A stretch of DNA of 64,000 nucleotides from Kaistella polysaccharea (GTDB taxonomy: Bacteria; Bacteroidota; Bacteroidia; Flavobacteriales; Weeksellaceae), in contig NZ_CP084528.1 of assembly GCF_020410745.1 (NCBI RefSeq), forward strand, positions 620,001-684,000. Direction: 5' to 3'. Positions 25,762 to 34,084 of this stretch are shown piece after piece (position 1 is the stretch's first letter; each line of letters opens with the position of its first letter). Below the pieces are notes generated by a model. The model was not told the origin of the DNA. It saw nothing but the letters and a program-made list of their open reading frames with translations, and did not search any database. The translations under genes were made by a program, and so were the position numbers.

Positions 25762-26367
25762 ATGAAAAAAGCCCTGATTATAGTCGATGTACAGAATGAT
25801 TTTTGCGAAGGTGGCGCACTTGCCGTTCCTGGCGCGAATGAAATTATTCCTTATATTAATCTCCTCATGCAGGATAATGAATATGAGCAAATTGTGCTCA
25901 CCCAAGATTGGCATCCGGCTAATCACAAAAGTTTTGCCTCAAATAATGGCAAAAAAGTCGGTGAAAATATCATTTTGAACGGCGTTCCTCAATTTATGTG
26001 GCCCGATCACTGCGTGCAGGGAACGCACGGTGCAGAATTTCATCCCGATTTAAACCGTGATAAAGTGACGCATATTATTCAAAAAGGCACAAACACAGAA
26101 TTCGACAGTTACAGTGGTTTTCAAGATAATAATCATTTTGTAAAAACCGGACTTGATGATTTTTTAAAATATCATGATATAGAACTGGTGGAAATTGCGG
26201 GACTTGCCCTTGATTATTGTGTGAAATTTACGTGCTTAGATGCAGCGCAATTAGGATACGTAACCTGTCTGCATTTTAATGGAACACGTGCTGTAAATGT
26301 AAAACCCGATAACGCAAAGGAAGCCATCTACGAAATGTTACAAAATACGGTAACTGTTTTAGGTTAA
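25762..26367 (+). CDS. pncA: Nicotinamidase/pyrazinamidase
   Basis: The 201-residue isochorismatase-fold hydrolase converts nicotinamide to nicotinate for NAD salvage. The catalytic triad can be assigned to Asp10 (IIVDVQNDFCEGGAL), Lys in HIIQKGTN near residue 114 and Cys in GLALDYCVKFTCLDA near residue 155. The metal-binding DWHPANHKSF and WPDHC motifs are also present. Length is normal. It stands alone with its own promoter and terminator. Confidence 0.94.
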   Translation: MKKALIIVDVQNDFCEGGALAVPGANEIIPYINLLMQDNEYEQIVLTQDWHPANHKSFASNNGKKVGENIILNGVPQFMWPDHCVQGTHGAEFHPDLNRDKVTHIIQKGTNTEFDSYSGFQDNNHFVKTGLDDFLKYHDIELVEIAGLALDYCVKFTCLDAAQLGYVTCLHFNGTRAVNVKPDNAKEAIYEMLQNTVTVLG

Positions 26368-26389
26368 ACTCATTTAAAATTAAAATTAG

Positions 26390-26418
26390 CTCCGCATTTA
26401 TCAATGTGGAGTTTTTTT
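26390..26418 (+). terminator. pncA terminator
   Basis: CTCCGCAT pairs with ATGTGGAG (one G-T pair) around a 6-nt loop and is followed by seven Ts. Confidence 0.85.
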
Positions 26419-26461
26419 GGCTTTTCTAATTTTAATATTTTATTTTTAACAAAATTTTAGT

Positions 26462-28009
26462 GTGAAAAAAATTGTATTTCTAGCTATCTTATTAATTCTA
26501 ACATCTTGTATTTCGGTAAAACGGTATAATGAAAAGTTGGAAATTCCAATTGCAGCCGCCAAATTGAAAAAAGATGTCGATTTCACACGAACTAAATTAG
26601 AAAAACTCCACCCAAATTTATATTGGTATATCACAAAAGAAAACTTAGATTATAAGTTCGATAGTTTAAAAAATGGAATTAATAAGCCATTAAAACCGAA
26701 CGAATTTTACCAAAAACTTGCGCCAATTATCGCTGACATCCGAGAAGGCCACCTTCGCCTCTATTCCGCAGACAAGCGGCTGACAAAAAAAGAAATCAAA
26801 GATCTAAAAAAGCAAAAAGGATTATTGGGTCGCTATAACTTTGTAGTTAATGATGATCGAATTTTTGTAAAAGATAACGCCGACAAAATCCCTAATATGA
26901 ACGTTGGTACAGAAATACTTCGTGTTAAAGATATTCCCGTTAAAGATTTATTAGAAAAATACAAACCGTTTGTAAACAGCGACGGTTACAATACTACTTT
27001 TCAAAAATATTCAATGGCTCGGCGTTGGCCGCTATTTTTCACTGAAGAATTTGGCATTTTAGATAGTGTAAAAGTAGAAACCAAATATCAAAACGAAAAG
27101 AATACATTTTATCTGCACCGGGAAAAAATCACAAAGGAAGAGCGTAAAGAAAAAGAAGAACAAAATAAAAAACTCACCAAAAGCGAAACGGGTAAAACCA
27201 AAGATTATAATATTGTCACCAAAAGTTTTAATCGCGATTTACAATTTCCCACCAAGGATTCTACGATTGCGTACATGAAAATTAAAACATTTTCCGGCAC
27301 GTATTCCCGTAAATTTTATCGACAGAGTTTTTCAAGTCTCAAAAAATCTCCTGCAAAATATTTAATCTTAGATATTCGTGATAATTTGGGTGGTTCTCTC
27401 GCGGAGATCAACAATCTTTATTCCTATCTGGTATCTGAAAATTTTAAATTCATTAATGATATCGAAGTGACTTCCCGATCATCAATGTTTCAGGCGAATT
27501 ATTTTATAGAATTTCCAGCCTTGCTAAAACCTATTGCTGTTTTAGGTTATCCATTTTATTTTGTCGGTTCAGCGCTTTCTGTCAAAAAAGAAAATAATCA
27601 ATTTTACTTGCGCAATAATGGAATCTTTGGTTTGAAAAAAGCAAAAAAAGACAATTTTGCGGGGAAAATTTATGTACTCATTAATGGAAGCAGTTTCTCC
27701 GCATCATCGATTATCGCCTCAAAATTAAAAGATGATCAGCGCGCCTTTCTCGTCGGTGAGGAAACGGGCGGAGCGAATGACGGAACTGTTGCTGGCAGAT
27801 ATTCTACCAAAAAATTACCGAATTCGAAATTGAAACTTCCAATTGGCTTAATGCTTATTCAGCCAAATATAGATTTTACGCACACCAAAAAAGGTGTTGT
27901 TCCAAACGAGGAAATTATTCTAACTTTAAATCAAGTCTTACAGAAAAAAGACATTCAACTGGATTGGATTTTAAATGACATTAAAAAGCACCAATTCCTG
28001 GAAAAATAA
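26462..28009 (+). CDS. S41-family peptidase, predicted lipoprotein
   Basis: The 515-residue protein starts at GTG and has a lipoprotein signal peptide (MKKIVFLAILLILTSC; lipobox LTSC), so it is predicted to be anchored to the cell envelope. The tail-specific protease core lies at about residues 265-480: IAYMKIKTFSGTYS, LILDIRDNLGGSLAEIN and the nucleophile region INGSSFSASSIIAS, then GEETGGANDG. A PDZ-like segment around 130-170 (GTEILRVKDIPVKDLLEKY) precedes it. The substrate is unknown. A bidirectional terminator follows directly. Confidence 0.87.
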   Translation: MKKIVFLAILLILTSCISVKRYNEKLEIPIAAAKLKKDVDFTRTKLEKLHPNLYWYITKENLDYKFDSLKNGINKPLKPNEFYQKLAPIIADIREGHLRLYSADKRLTKKEIKDLKKQKGLLGRYNFVVNDDRIFVKDNADKIPNMNVGTEILRVKDIPVKDLLEKYKPFVNSDGYNTTFQKYSMARRWPLFFTEEFGILDSVKVETKYQNEKNTFYLHREKITKEERKEKEEQNKKLTKSETGKTKDYNIVTKSFNRDLQFPTKDSTIAYMKIKTFSGTYSRKFYRQSFSSLKKSPAKYLILDIRDNLGGSLAEINNLYSYLVSENFKFINDIEVTSRSSMFQANYFIEFPALLKPIAVLGYPFYFVGSALSVKKENNQFYLRNNGIFGLKKAKKDNFAGKIYVLINGSSFSASSIIASKLKDDQRAFLVGEETGGANDGTVAGRYSTKKLPNSKLKLPIGLMLIQPNIDFTHTKKGVVPNEEIILTLNQVLQKKDIQLDWILNDIKKHQFLEK

Positions 28010-28036
28010 AAAAAGCTCTCGATTTGAGAGCTTTTT
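28009..28036. terminator. Bidirectional terminator between S41 peptidase and GreA-like gene
   Basis: AAAAAGCTCTC pairs with GAGAGCTTTTT around GATTT, with runs of A and T on either side. Confidence 0.85.
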
Positions 28037-28047
28037 CGCTGAATTTT

Positions 28048-28425
28048 TTAATTGTAATGTTCTACGCTTAAAATTTCAATTTTTTTCTCACCTTCTTTAA
28101 AAGGCCAGTTGATTACGTCGCCCACTTTGTTCCCAACAGTTGCTAGAGCCATTGGCGATAAAATAGAATATTTTCCTTTTTTTTCTTTGTGTCTGCTGGT
28201 CTGCACAAATAAATAGTTTTCTTCTTCATTTGTATCGACATCTTTAATTTTAATTTCGCAGTTTACAGTTACTACATCTTCTGGTAATTCTCTACGAAGA
28301 ACCTGTTTGGCATTTCGAAGTTGCTGCAAAAGAATTTGCTCCTCTTCTATGGTGGTGCCTTTTCTACGTAAATGTTCTTTAATTAAATCGTAAATTCCTG
28401 TAGTTAAAACGATACTTTCTGACAT
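28048..28425 (-). CDS. GreA/GreB-family elongation-factor-like protein
   Basis: The 125-residue protein matches the GreA/GreB C-terminal FKBP-like domain (VNCEIKIKDVDTNEEENYLFVQ...SILSPMALATVGNKVGDVINW), preceded by a short helical part (residues ~10-45). It lacks the full-length coiled coil of GreA, so it may bind RNA polymerase without acting as a true cleavage factor. The family is widespread in Bacteroidota and often misnamed. A TATTTTTG box at 28525 and a 9-bp palindrome at 28484-28505 lie in its upstream region. Confidence 0.78.
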   Translation of the reverse strand: MSESIVLTTGIYDLIKEHLRRKGTTIEEEQILLQQLRNAKQVLRRELPEDVVTVNCEIKIKDVDTNEEENYLFVQTSRHKEKKGKYSILSPMALATVGNKVGDVINWPFKEGEKKIEILSVEHYN

Positions 28426-28483
28426 GTTGATTTTTTTCTAAAAGTTAAAAAATGAATACATAATTATGACTCAGACAGTTATT

Positions 28484-28505
28484 TCAAACAAAATCATTTG
28501 TTTGA
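28484..28505. repeat. Palindrome in the leader of the GreA-like gene
   Basis: Perfect 9-bp arms (TCAAACAAA / TTTGTTTGA) flank ATCA, about 20 nt after the promoter box at 28525-28532. It could be an operator or a 5' UTR hairpin. Confidence 0.5.
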
Positions 28506-28524
28506 TTATTCTGCGAAATGCATT

Positions 28525-28532
28525 CAAAAATA
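28525..28532 (-). promoter_or_regulatory. -7 promoter box of the GreA-like gene (TATTTTTG)
   Basis: A perfect TAnnTTTG on the minus strand implies a leader of about 95 nt that contains the 28484-28505 palindrome. Confidence 0.4.
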
Positions 28533-28554
28533 GGTGGTTGAATATTTAATGTTC

Positions 28555-28587
28555 TGAAAAACTGCCCTGTCCTGAATCGTGACAGGG
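28555..28587 (-). terminator. Terminator of a small minus-strand transcription unit
   Basis: CCCTGTC pairs with GACAGGG around a 9-nt loop. On the minus strand CAG and then five Ts follow. It lies just after the stop of the 36-codon ORF and belongs to no annotated gene. Confidence 0.6.
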
Positions 28588-28591
28588 AATA

Positions 28592-28702
28592 TTAAATAAA
28601 CTCCTTAGAATCTTGTAGAAATTTATCATCTAGCAAATAGGCCAACGACGACGACTTTACGTCCGCAGAAAATTTTTCTAGAAAAAAGTAAATCATTATC
28701 AT
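28592..28702 (-). CDS. Candidate small protein (36 aa) or small RNA unit
   Basis: A 36-codon ORF begins with ATG at 28702 (MIMIYFFLEKFSADVKSSSL...) and stops at 28592. It is preceded by a good promoter (TTTG, 20-nt spacer, TATCTTCG at 28722-28753) and followed by a hairpin with a T-run, so a transcript of roughly 150-160 nt is predicted. The hydrophobic N-terminus could insert in the membrane. Coding is unproven, and the unit may be a regulatory RNA. The first bases of the ORF overlap AATGATAATGATTT, half of which matches a Fur-box-like TGATAAT repeat. A TonB-dependent receptor gene lies upstream. Confidence 0.4.
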   Translation of the reverse strand: MIMIYFFLEKFSADVKSSSLAYLLDDKFLQDSKEFI

Positions 28703-28721
28703 TTTTATCCTAATTAACTGA

Positions 28722-28753
28722 CGAAGATACGACTTATATATTGGATTTCCAAA
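28722..28753 (-). promoter_or_regulatory. Orphan promoter (TTTG, 20-nt spacer, TATCTTCG)
   Basis: Minus-strand elements are at 28750-28753 (-33 TTTG) and 28722-28729 (-7 box with one mismatch, TTCG for TTTG). Spacing fits the Bacteroidota consensus. It drives no long gene and points at the candidate small unit. Confidence 0.55.
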
Positions 28754-28830
28754 CAGTTAACTTTTTGTACGTGGTAAAATTGATAAACTCTTTAATTATA
28801 AGGCATCGAAAATTATATTAATTACAAGTT

Positions 28831-31215
28831 CTAAAATTCAAATATAAATCCGAAATAAGGAAGAGGTGTTGAACGGTCACTTTCACCCGTTTGTAATAAA
28901 TAATATTGCTGATTTTGAGGAGCCTCAGGATTGGCTATCACTCCGTTGTTGTCAGCATCCCGCTGAAGATTGACAATCGGCAAACGACTTGGGCTTTTTG
29001 ATCCATAAGCATTTACAACATCAATATATGCGGTAAACTGCCACTTGTTGAATATCCATTTTTTTTCTGCACGTAAATCAAGTTGGTGCGATAAATTGCC
29101 ACGTTGTGAATTCAGTAATTTAAAATTTTGTAAAGGTCCATTTGAAATATTCCAGATATTAACCAAAGCGCTACGCTGAAGATCGTACGGAGTTTCCGGT
29201 AATCCTGATTGCATGCGGAATCGTGCGCCTACATTCCAGTTATGATTTAAATATTTTCCCGCTGTTATGGCTACAATATGGCGAGAATCCCAACTCGAAG
29301 GCAAAAGATTTCCGTTTCCATTAGAAAATTTAGAGTATCCAAATGTATATGCTACAATTCCGTAGAAATTATTAACAGTTCTTTTTTGCGCCAAAAATTC
29401 CAGACCGTAGGTTTCTCCAAACCCTCTGGAATCCAAAGGTTCATTTCCTACAACTCCGAAATTTGCGCCTACATTTGCAAGTGAAATCTGGTTTCGAAGA
29501 GAAAACGGACAATTTTTGTATTTTTTATAATATCCTTCCACTGTAAGCCGTAAATTATCGTCGCCATTATATTCTACTCCACCAACCAGGTGCGAATTGC
29601 GGATATATTTTAAAGTACTTTTATTGGTGAGAGTTTGATTTTCCACATATCCTAAAGCGGTATAAGCTGGAAGTTGGTAGAAAATTCCTGTATTAAAGGT
29701 GAGGGCAAATTTCGGGGTGAGTTTATAGCTCAATGAAAACCGTGGGGAAAATTGGTCTAATGGATTATTTGTATTTTCTGAGTAATTGCTTGCATCTACT
29801 CTAAAACCTCCAGAAAGTTGCAAACGATCAGCAAAAAATCTTTTTGAAGTCTGCAGATAAACTCCGTATTGCAAAACATTTAGTTCTGATAAAATTTCAT
29901 CAAAATTTACCGCATTTTGCGTTACATTTTTGATGGTTGAATTATTAAAGTATTTTGAAAAATTGAGGTTTGTTCCTGCACTGAATTTATATTCATTCCA
30001 CGCGAAACTGCGGTCAAACCTTATTTTATTTTCACTTTCCTGAGATTTGTAATCGTACAGCAAATTAGTGGGAGTTTCTATATTTCGGTAATATTTAAAC
30101 GCTTGATTATCCAGCATATTTCGGCTTATTGTTAACAACCAGTTGCCATTTTCTGCCAGGTGACGATAACCAGCACCGATCGTATAATTCCATTGAGGCG
30201 ACACGGGAAGTTGATCGATTAAAGTTAAATTGGTTAAAGTTGGCTCCGCATTTTCATTAAATTTAAAGCTGTCTTTCGCCCCTAAACCAAGAAAAAAAAG
30301 CTCGTCACCTGATTTATATTTTTTGGCTACTTTAAAGGTTGCATCATAGTAACTAGGTAAAAAAGGCAATCCTATTGCTTTAAATAAAAGCTGCAAATTC
30401 GATTTCCGAACACTGAAAAGTCCGGTCCAGGATTGGTCTTTAGAAAGGGGTCCATCCATCATAAGCTGCATATCATCTAAACCAATCACCGCTTTATAAC
30501 CTAATTTATCTTTCCGGGCCTGTTTCAAATTAAATTCAAACAAAGAAGAAAGAACACCATTTCGTGAAGCTGGAAAAGCACCACTATAAAAATCAACATC
30601 TTTCACAAAGTCGATGGTAATAATGCCGCGCGGTCCACCAGAAGCGCCTTGGGTTTGAAAGTGATTGATGACAGGAACTTCAATTCCGTCAATATAAAAT
30701 TTATTTTCAGCGGAACTTCCACCCCGAATAAACAGGTCATTTCGAAAAGTTGCTGTACTTCCAACACCCGGAAAACTTAAGATTGCTTTTGAAACGTCGC
30801 GTGTAGAACCAGCATTTTTTTGAACTTCTTCACTCGTAATATTTCGTAATGAAAGTGGGCTTTCGGCAGTAGTTTTATATTGTTTTCGGGTGATGACGAC
30901 TTCATCAATATTCCTGGCTATTTTATTTAAACCGACGGAGTATGTTAAATTTTGATTGGGAACAATATTTACATCCTTTAAAAAACCGGTCTCGTAATCT
31001 GTAGATCGAATTTCAAAACTGTAAGTTCCAGAAGGAAGATCAGCAATATTAATATTTCCTTCTCCCCTAAATTCCTGCGTTGAGTTTGAAATAGAAATAT
31101 CTGCAGGCAATGATTTTCTTGTAAATTCATCGTACACATTTATATTAATGCTGCCTGTTTGTGCAGAAAAGCTAAGAAATGACAGTACGAATAAAAAAGA
31201 TAAAATAAATTTCAT
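28831..31215 (-). CDS. TonB-dependent outer-membrane receptor
   Basis: The 794-residue protein has a Sec signal peptide (MKFILSFLFVLSFLSFSAQ), then a carboxypeptidase-like regulatory Ig-type domain (residues ~20-100). The plug domain is at ~110-230 (RNITSEEVQKNAGSTRDVSKAILSFPGVG, FIRGGSSAENKFYIDGIEVP). A 22-strand-type beta barrel ends in aromatic residues (FGFIFEF), the usual signal for Bam-mediated insertion. No SusD partner or metabolic genes lie beside it, so the ligand is unknown; a siderophore, metal complex or peptide is possible. The promoter box at 31229-31236 gives a leader of about 9 nt. Confidence 0.92.
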   Translation of the reverse strand: MKFILSFLFVLSFLSFSAQTGSININVYDEFTRKSLPADISISNSTQEFRGEGNINIADLPSGTYSFEIRSTDYETGFLKDVNIVPNQNLTYSVGLNKIARNIDEVVITRKQYKTTAESPLSLRNITSEEVQKNAGSTRDVSKAILSFPGVGSTATFRNDLFIRGGSSAENKFYIDGIEVPVINHFQTQGASGGPRGIITIDFVKDVDFYSGAFPASRNGVLSSLFEFNLKQARKDKLGYKAVIGLDDMQLMMDGPLSKDQSWTGLFSVRKSNLQLLFKAIGLPFLPSYYDATFKVAKKYKSGDELFFLGLGAKDSFKFNENAEPTLTNLTLIDQLPVSPQWNYTIGAGYRHLAENGNWLLTISRNMLDNQAFKYYRNIETPTNLLYDYKSQESENKIRFDRSFAWNEYKFSAGTNLNFSKYFNNSTIKNVTQNAVNFDEILSELNVLQYGVYLQTSKRFFADRLQLSGGFRVDASNYSENTNNPLDQFSPRFSLSYKLTPKFALTFNTGIFYQLPAYTALGYVENQTLTNKSTLKYIRNSHLVGGVEYNGDDNLRLTVEGYYKKYKNCPFSLRNQISLANVGANFGVVGNEPLDSRGFGETYGLEFLAQKRTVNNFYGIVAYTFGYSKFSNGNGNLLPSSWDSRHIVAITAGKYLNHNWNVGARFRMQSGLPETPYDLQRSALVNIWNISNGPLQNFKLLNSQRGNLSHQLDLRAEKKWIFNKWQFTAYIDVVNAYGSKSPSRLPIVNLQRDADNNGVIANPEAPQNQQYYLLQTGESDRSTPLPYFGFIFEF

Positions 31216-31228
31216 ATAAATTTTCGGA

Positions 31229-31236
31229 CAAAATTA
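31229..31236 (-). promoter_or_regulatory. -7 promoter box of the TonB receptor (TAATTTTG)
   Basis: A perfect TAnnTTTG on the minus strand lies 13 nt before the ATG. An inverted repeat covers the region immediately upstream. Confidence 0.5.
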
Positions 31237-31241
31237 CAAAT

Positions 31242-31264
31242 AAGCGCCCCATTATGGGACGCTT
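31242..31264. repeat. Inverted repeat just upstream of the TonB receptor promoter
   Basis: AAGCG-C-CCC and GGG-A-CGCTT form a near-perfect dyad around ATTAT, between the -7 box and the -33 region of the receptor gene. It could be an operator or an insulating hairpin. Confidence 0.5.
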
Positions 31265-31286
31265 AAAAAAAAATAAAAAAAACTAA

Positions 31287-31491
31287 CTATGGTAATAACA
31301 CTTTATCAATGGTAAATTGTATCCAGTCTTTACTGGCTTCAATAGTTAACACGAAATTTTTAAATCAATTTTGATGATAAGTAAATTTTCGTTCTACAAT
31401 ATTAGTACTTTTATTTTCTAATACAAATTTATTGGTATTATTTTTTACTAAAAATATTATTTGTAAAATCTATATTATTACAAGACTTCAT
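31287..31491 (-). pseudogene. Possible decayed small gene (~68 codons)
   Basis: From an ATG at 31491 the minus strand reads MKSCNNIDFTNNIFSK. If one A is removed from a run of six, the frame then continues through NNTNKFVLENKSTNIVERK to an in-frame TGA at 31365-31367. The same frame continues with FKNFVLTIEASKDWIQFTID and stops at 31287. One frameshift and one stop separate a protein-like sequence, and the total length fits 68 codons after removal of a single base. No family is recognised, and chance cannot be excluded in AT-rich DNA. Confidence 0.33.
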
Positions 31492-31502
31492 TATATAAGA
31501 GA

Positions 31503-31525
31503 AAACCTCACATTTTGTAAGGTTT
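31503..31525 (-). terminator. Possible hutU terminator
   Basis: AAACCT-C-ACA and TGT-A-AGGTTT pair with one internal mismatch around a TTT loop. The minus strand continues with TTTTC. It is weak but well placed 23 nt after hutU. Confidence 0.5.
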
Positions 31526-31548
31526 AATATATTAAAATTTAATTATTT

Positions 31549-33534
31549 TTAAAGAAGATTTTCATCTACGATATTAGGAATGGTTACTTTTAATTGAGGT
31601 TCAATTTCCATTGCACGTTTAATGGCGAATATTGCGCCTTCGTTTCTGGCCCAGCTTCGGCGGGAAATTCCGTTATTTACATCCCAGAACAGCATTGATT
31701 TTAGTCGGCGCTCTGCATCTGCACTTCCATCGAGAAGCATTCCAAAACCGCCATTAATCACTTCTCCCCAACCGACGCCACCACCATTATGAATAGAAAC
31801 CCAAGTTGCTCCGCGGAAACTGTCACCAATTACATTTTGAATTGCCATATCCGCCGTAAATCTGGAACCATCATAAATATTTGAGGTTTCTCTGTAGGGA
31901 GAATCTGTACCGGAAACATCATGGTGATCTCTTCCTAAAATAACAGGTCCAATACTTCCTTTTCTAATTGCAGTATTAAAAGCTTCGGCGATTTTCATCC
32001 GACCTTCAGCGTCTGCGTAAAGAATTCTTGCCTGTGAACCTACGACCAGGTTATTGTCCTGCGCGCCTTTGATCCAGGTAATATTATCCTGCATTTGCTG
32101 TTGAATTTCTTGTGGAGAATCTTTCATTATTTCCTCTAAAACCTCACATGCAATTTTATCCGTCTTTTCTAAATCTTCCGATTTTCCACTGGCACAAACC
32201 CAGCGAAAAGGCCCGAATCCGTAGTCGAAACACATGGGTCCCATAATATCCTGCACATAACTTGGATATTTAAATTCTCTTCCTAAAGTTGGATTAGCTG
32301 CCATCACATCAGCTCCAGCTCTACTCGCTTCCAGTAAAAAAGCATTTCCATAATCGAAGAAATAGGTTCCTTTTTCTGTATGTTTATTAATGGCTTTCGC
32401 ATGTCTTCTCAAACTTTCCTGAACTTTCTCTTTGAATAATTCTGGATTTTCTGCCATCATCTGATTGGCTTCTTCGAAAGAAATTCCTACTGGATAATAA
32501 CCGCCGGCCCAGGGATTATGAAGTGATGTCTGGTCAGAACCGATATCAATTTTTAAATTTTCTTCGTCAAATTTTTCCCAAACCTCCACAATATTGCCAA
32601 GATAAGCGAGCGACACCGTTTCTTTACTTTCCTGCGCTTTTTTAACTCTTTCAACCAACTCATCGAGATTCGCGTGAATTTCATCAATCCAATTTTGTTC
32701 ATGTCGAATCTTCGTAATTTTCGGATTTACTTCCGCACAAATGGTTATACAACCAGCGATATTTCCAGCTTTAGGTTGTGCGCCGCTCATTCCACCTAAT
32801 CCTGACGTAAGAAATATGCCGCCTTTTGGCTCTTTTTTAATTTTTCTAAAAGCATTTAAAACCGTGATGGTGGTACCGTGAACAATTCCTTGCGGACCGA
32901 TGTACATAAAACTTCCCGCAGTCATCTGGCCATACTGCGAAACTCCCAAAGCATTGAATTTTTCCCAGTCATCGGGTTTTGAATAATTAGGAATCACCAT
33001 TCCATTGGTCACAACCACTCTCGGTGCATCTTTATGACTTGGAAATAATCCCATAGGATGACCTGAATACATGCTCAAAGTCTGCTCATCTGTCATTTCA
33101 GACAAATATTTCATTGTCAATAGATATTGCGCCCAGTTTTGAAAAACAGCACCATTTCCACCGTACGTTATGAGTTCATGTGGATGTTGCGCCACGGCGT
33201 AATCCAAATTGTTTTGAATCATCAAAATGATGGCTTTTGCCTGTTCCGATTTTCCAGGATATTCGGAAATATTGCGCGCTTTAATGTCATAATCCGGACG
33301 AAAGCGAAACATATATATTCGACCAAAATCTTGTAATTCTTTTCTAAATTCTGGCAATAATTCTGCATGAAATTTCGGCTCGAAGTACCGTAGCGCATTT
33401 TTTAGCGCCAGTTTTATCTCTTCATCGGTCAGGATTTCTTTCCGTTTTGGCGCATGATTAATTTGGGGATCGTAGGTTTTTGGTTCAGGCAAAACAGATG
33501 GAATGCCTTGTTGTATATTTTCTTTAAAAGTCAT
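31549..33534 (-). CDS. hutU: Urocanate hydratase (long form)
   Basis: The 661-residue NAD+-dependent enzyme converts urocanate to imidazolone propionate in histidine breakdown. Signatures include YGGNGAVFQNW, SGHPMGLFPSHKDAPRVVVTNGMVIPN, GLGGMSGAQPKAGNIAG (NAD+ binding), DYGNAFLLEASRAGADV and FRWVCASGKSEDL. It is longer than the ~550-residue enzyme of Pseudomonas but of the size known for Bacteroidota. No hutH, hutI or hutG lies nearby in this window, so the pathway genes are scattered. Confidence 0.94.
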   Translation of the reverse strand: MTFKENIQQGIPSVLPEPKTYDPQINHAPKRKEILTDEEIKLALKNALRYFEPKFHAELLPEFRKELQDFGRIYMFRFRPDYDIKARNISEYPGKSEQAKAIILMIQNNLDYAVAQHPHELITYGGNGAVFQNWAQYLLTMKYLSEMTDEQTLSMYSGHPMGLFPSHKDAPRVVVTNGMVIPNYSKPDDWEKFNALGVSQYGQMTAGSFMYIGPQGIVHGTTITVLNAFRKIKKEPKGGIFLTSGLGGMSGAQPKAGNIAGCITICAEVNPKITKIRHEQNWIDEIHANLDELVERVKKAQESKETVSLAYLGNIVEVWEKFDEENLKIDIGSDQTSLHNPWAGGYYPVGISFEEANQMMAENPELFKEKVQESLRRHAKAINKHTEKGTYFFDYGNAFLLEASRAGADVMAANPTLGREFKYPSYVQDIMGPMCFDYGFGPFRWVCASGKSEDLEKTDKIACEVLEEIMKDSPQEIQQQMQDNITWIKGAQDNNLVVGSQARILYADAEGRMKIAEAFNTAIRKGSIGPVILGRDHHDVSGTDSPYRETSNIYDGSRFTADMAIQNVIGDSFRGATWVSIHNGGGVGWGEVINGGFGMLLDGSADAERRLKSMLFWDVNNGISRRSWARNEGAIFAIKRAMEIEPQLKVTIPNIVDENLL

Positions 33535-33626
33535 GGTATTTATAAATTCGAAAATTAATTTTTTTTGCGTTTTTAAAGATATTCAAATTAAGAAATACAA
33601 AGCAAATACAGATTTCAATCAATAAC

Positions 33627-33657
33627 ACAAAAAAACCTTACTTTTAAAAGTAAGGTT
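33627..33657 (-). terminator. Terminator of the acidic small gene
   Basis: A perfect 12-bp inverted repeat (AACCTTACTTTT / AAAAGTAAGGTT) is followed on the minus strand by a T-run. Confidence 0.75.
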
Positions 33658-33663
33658 GATTAT

Positions 33664-33957
33664 CTAAGAAATTAAATCTTCGCTGGTTTCTTCGTGATTA
33701 TCTTCGTTATCACTGAGACTGTAGAAATTATTTTCCTCATCCTCCGAGCCTATTTTTTCCATGGCATCATCGGCGGCCGCACCGGGAACATCCAAATCAT
33801 CGCCCAATCTCTCGGGGCTTACCGTTTCGTTGAGTATGGGATTACCGTCGCCATCCAGAGAAAAGTGTTCTTCCTGATTGAAAATATCATTTTCAGGACT
33901 GTAATTCATTTCTTTTAAATTTTCGTTTTGTTCTTCGATATTGTTGGAGGGTTCCAT
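33664..33957 (-). CDS. Small, very acidic, probably disordered protein
   Basis: The protein of about 97 residues starts MEPSNNIEEQNENLKEMNY. I prefer this ATG at 33957 to one 16 codons upstream because a promoter-like CATTTTTG lies between the two. It is rich in Glu, Asp and Asn, with ERLGDDLDVPGAAADDAMEKIGSEDEENNFYSL near the C-terminus, a segment that looks conserved in related Flavobacteriia proteins as far as I recall. It has no membrane segment, no signal peptide and no known function. It neighbours a second small, charged protein on the same strand. Confidence 0.7.
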   Translation of the reverse strand: MEPSNNIEEQNENLKEMNYSPENDIFNQEEHFSLDGDGNPILNETVSPERLGDDLDVPGAAADDAMEKIGSEDEENNFYSLSDNEDNHEETSEDLIS

Positions 33958-34084
33958 ATTATTATTTTTATTGGTTAATTTTAAGTTGCGCAAAAATGAT
34001 TCCATACTTACCTAACATTTCATTATTACAGAAGTAGTAATTATTTTCAACTACAATTTTCTCATCCTCTGTAATTTATATATT

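Larger units (their letters stand above)
31216..31548. other. 333-bp intergenic region between TonB receptor and hutU
   Basis: It holds the receptor promoter (31229-31236), an inverted repeat at 31242-31264, a possible small pseudogene (31287-31491), a 5-bp hairpin at 31323-31336 and a weak hutU terminator (31503-31525). The rest is AT-rich with no other recognisable feature. Confidence 0.5.

Noticed and set aside
28687-28701. Fur box in the gap between TonB receptor and GreA-like gene
   Set aside because: Only the left half (TGATAAT) matches; the right half has 4 mismatches or poor matches. It is kept only as a hint within the small-unit finding.
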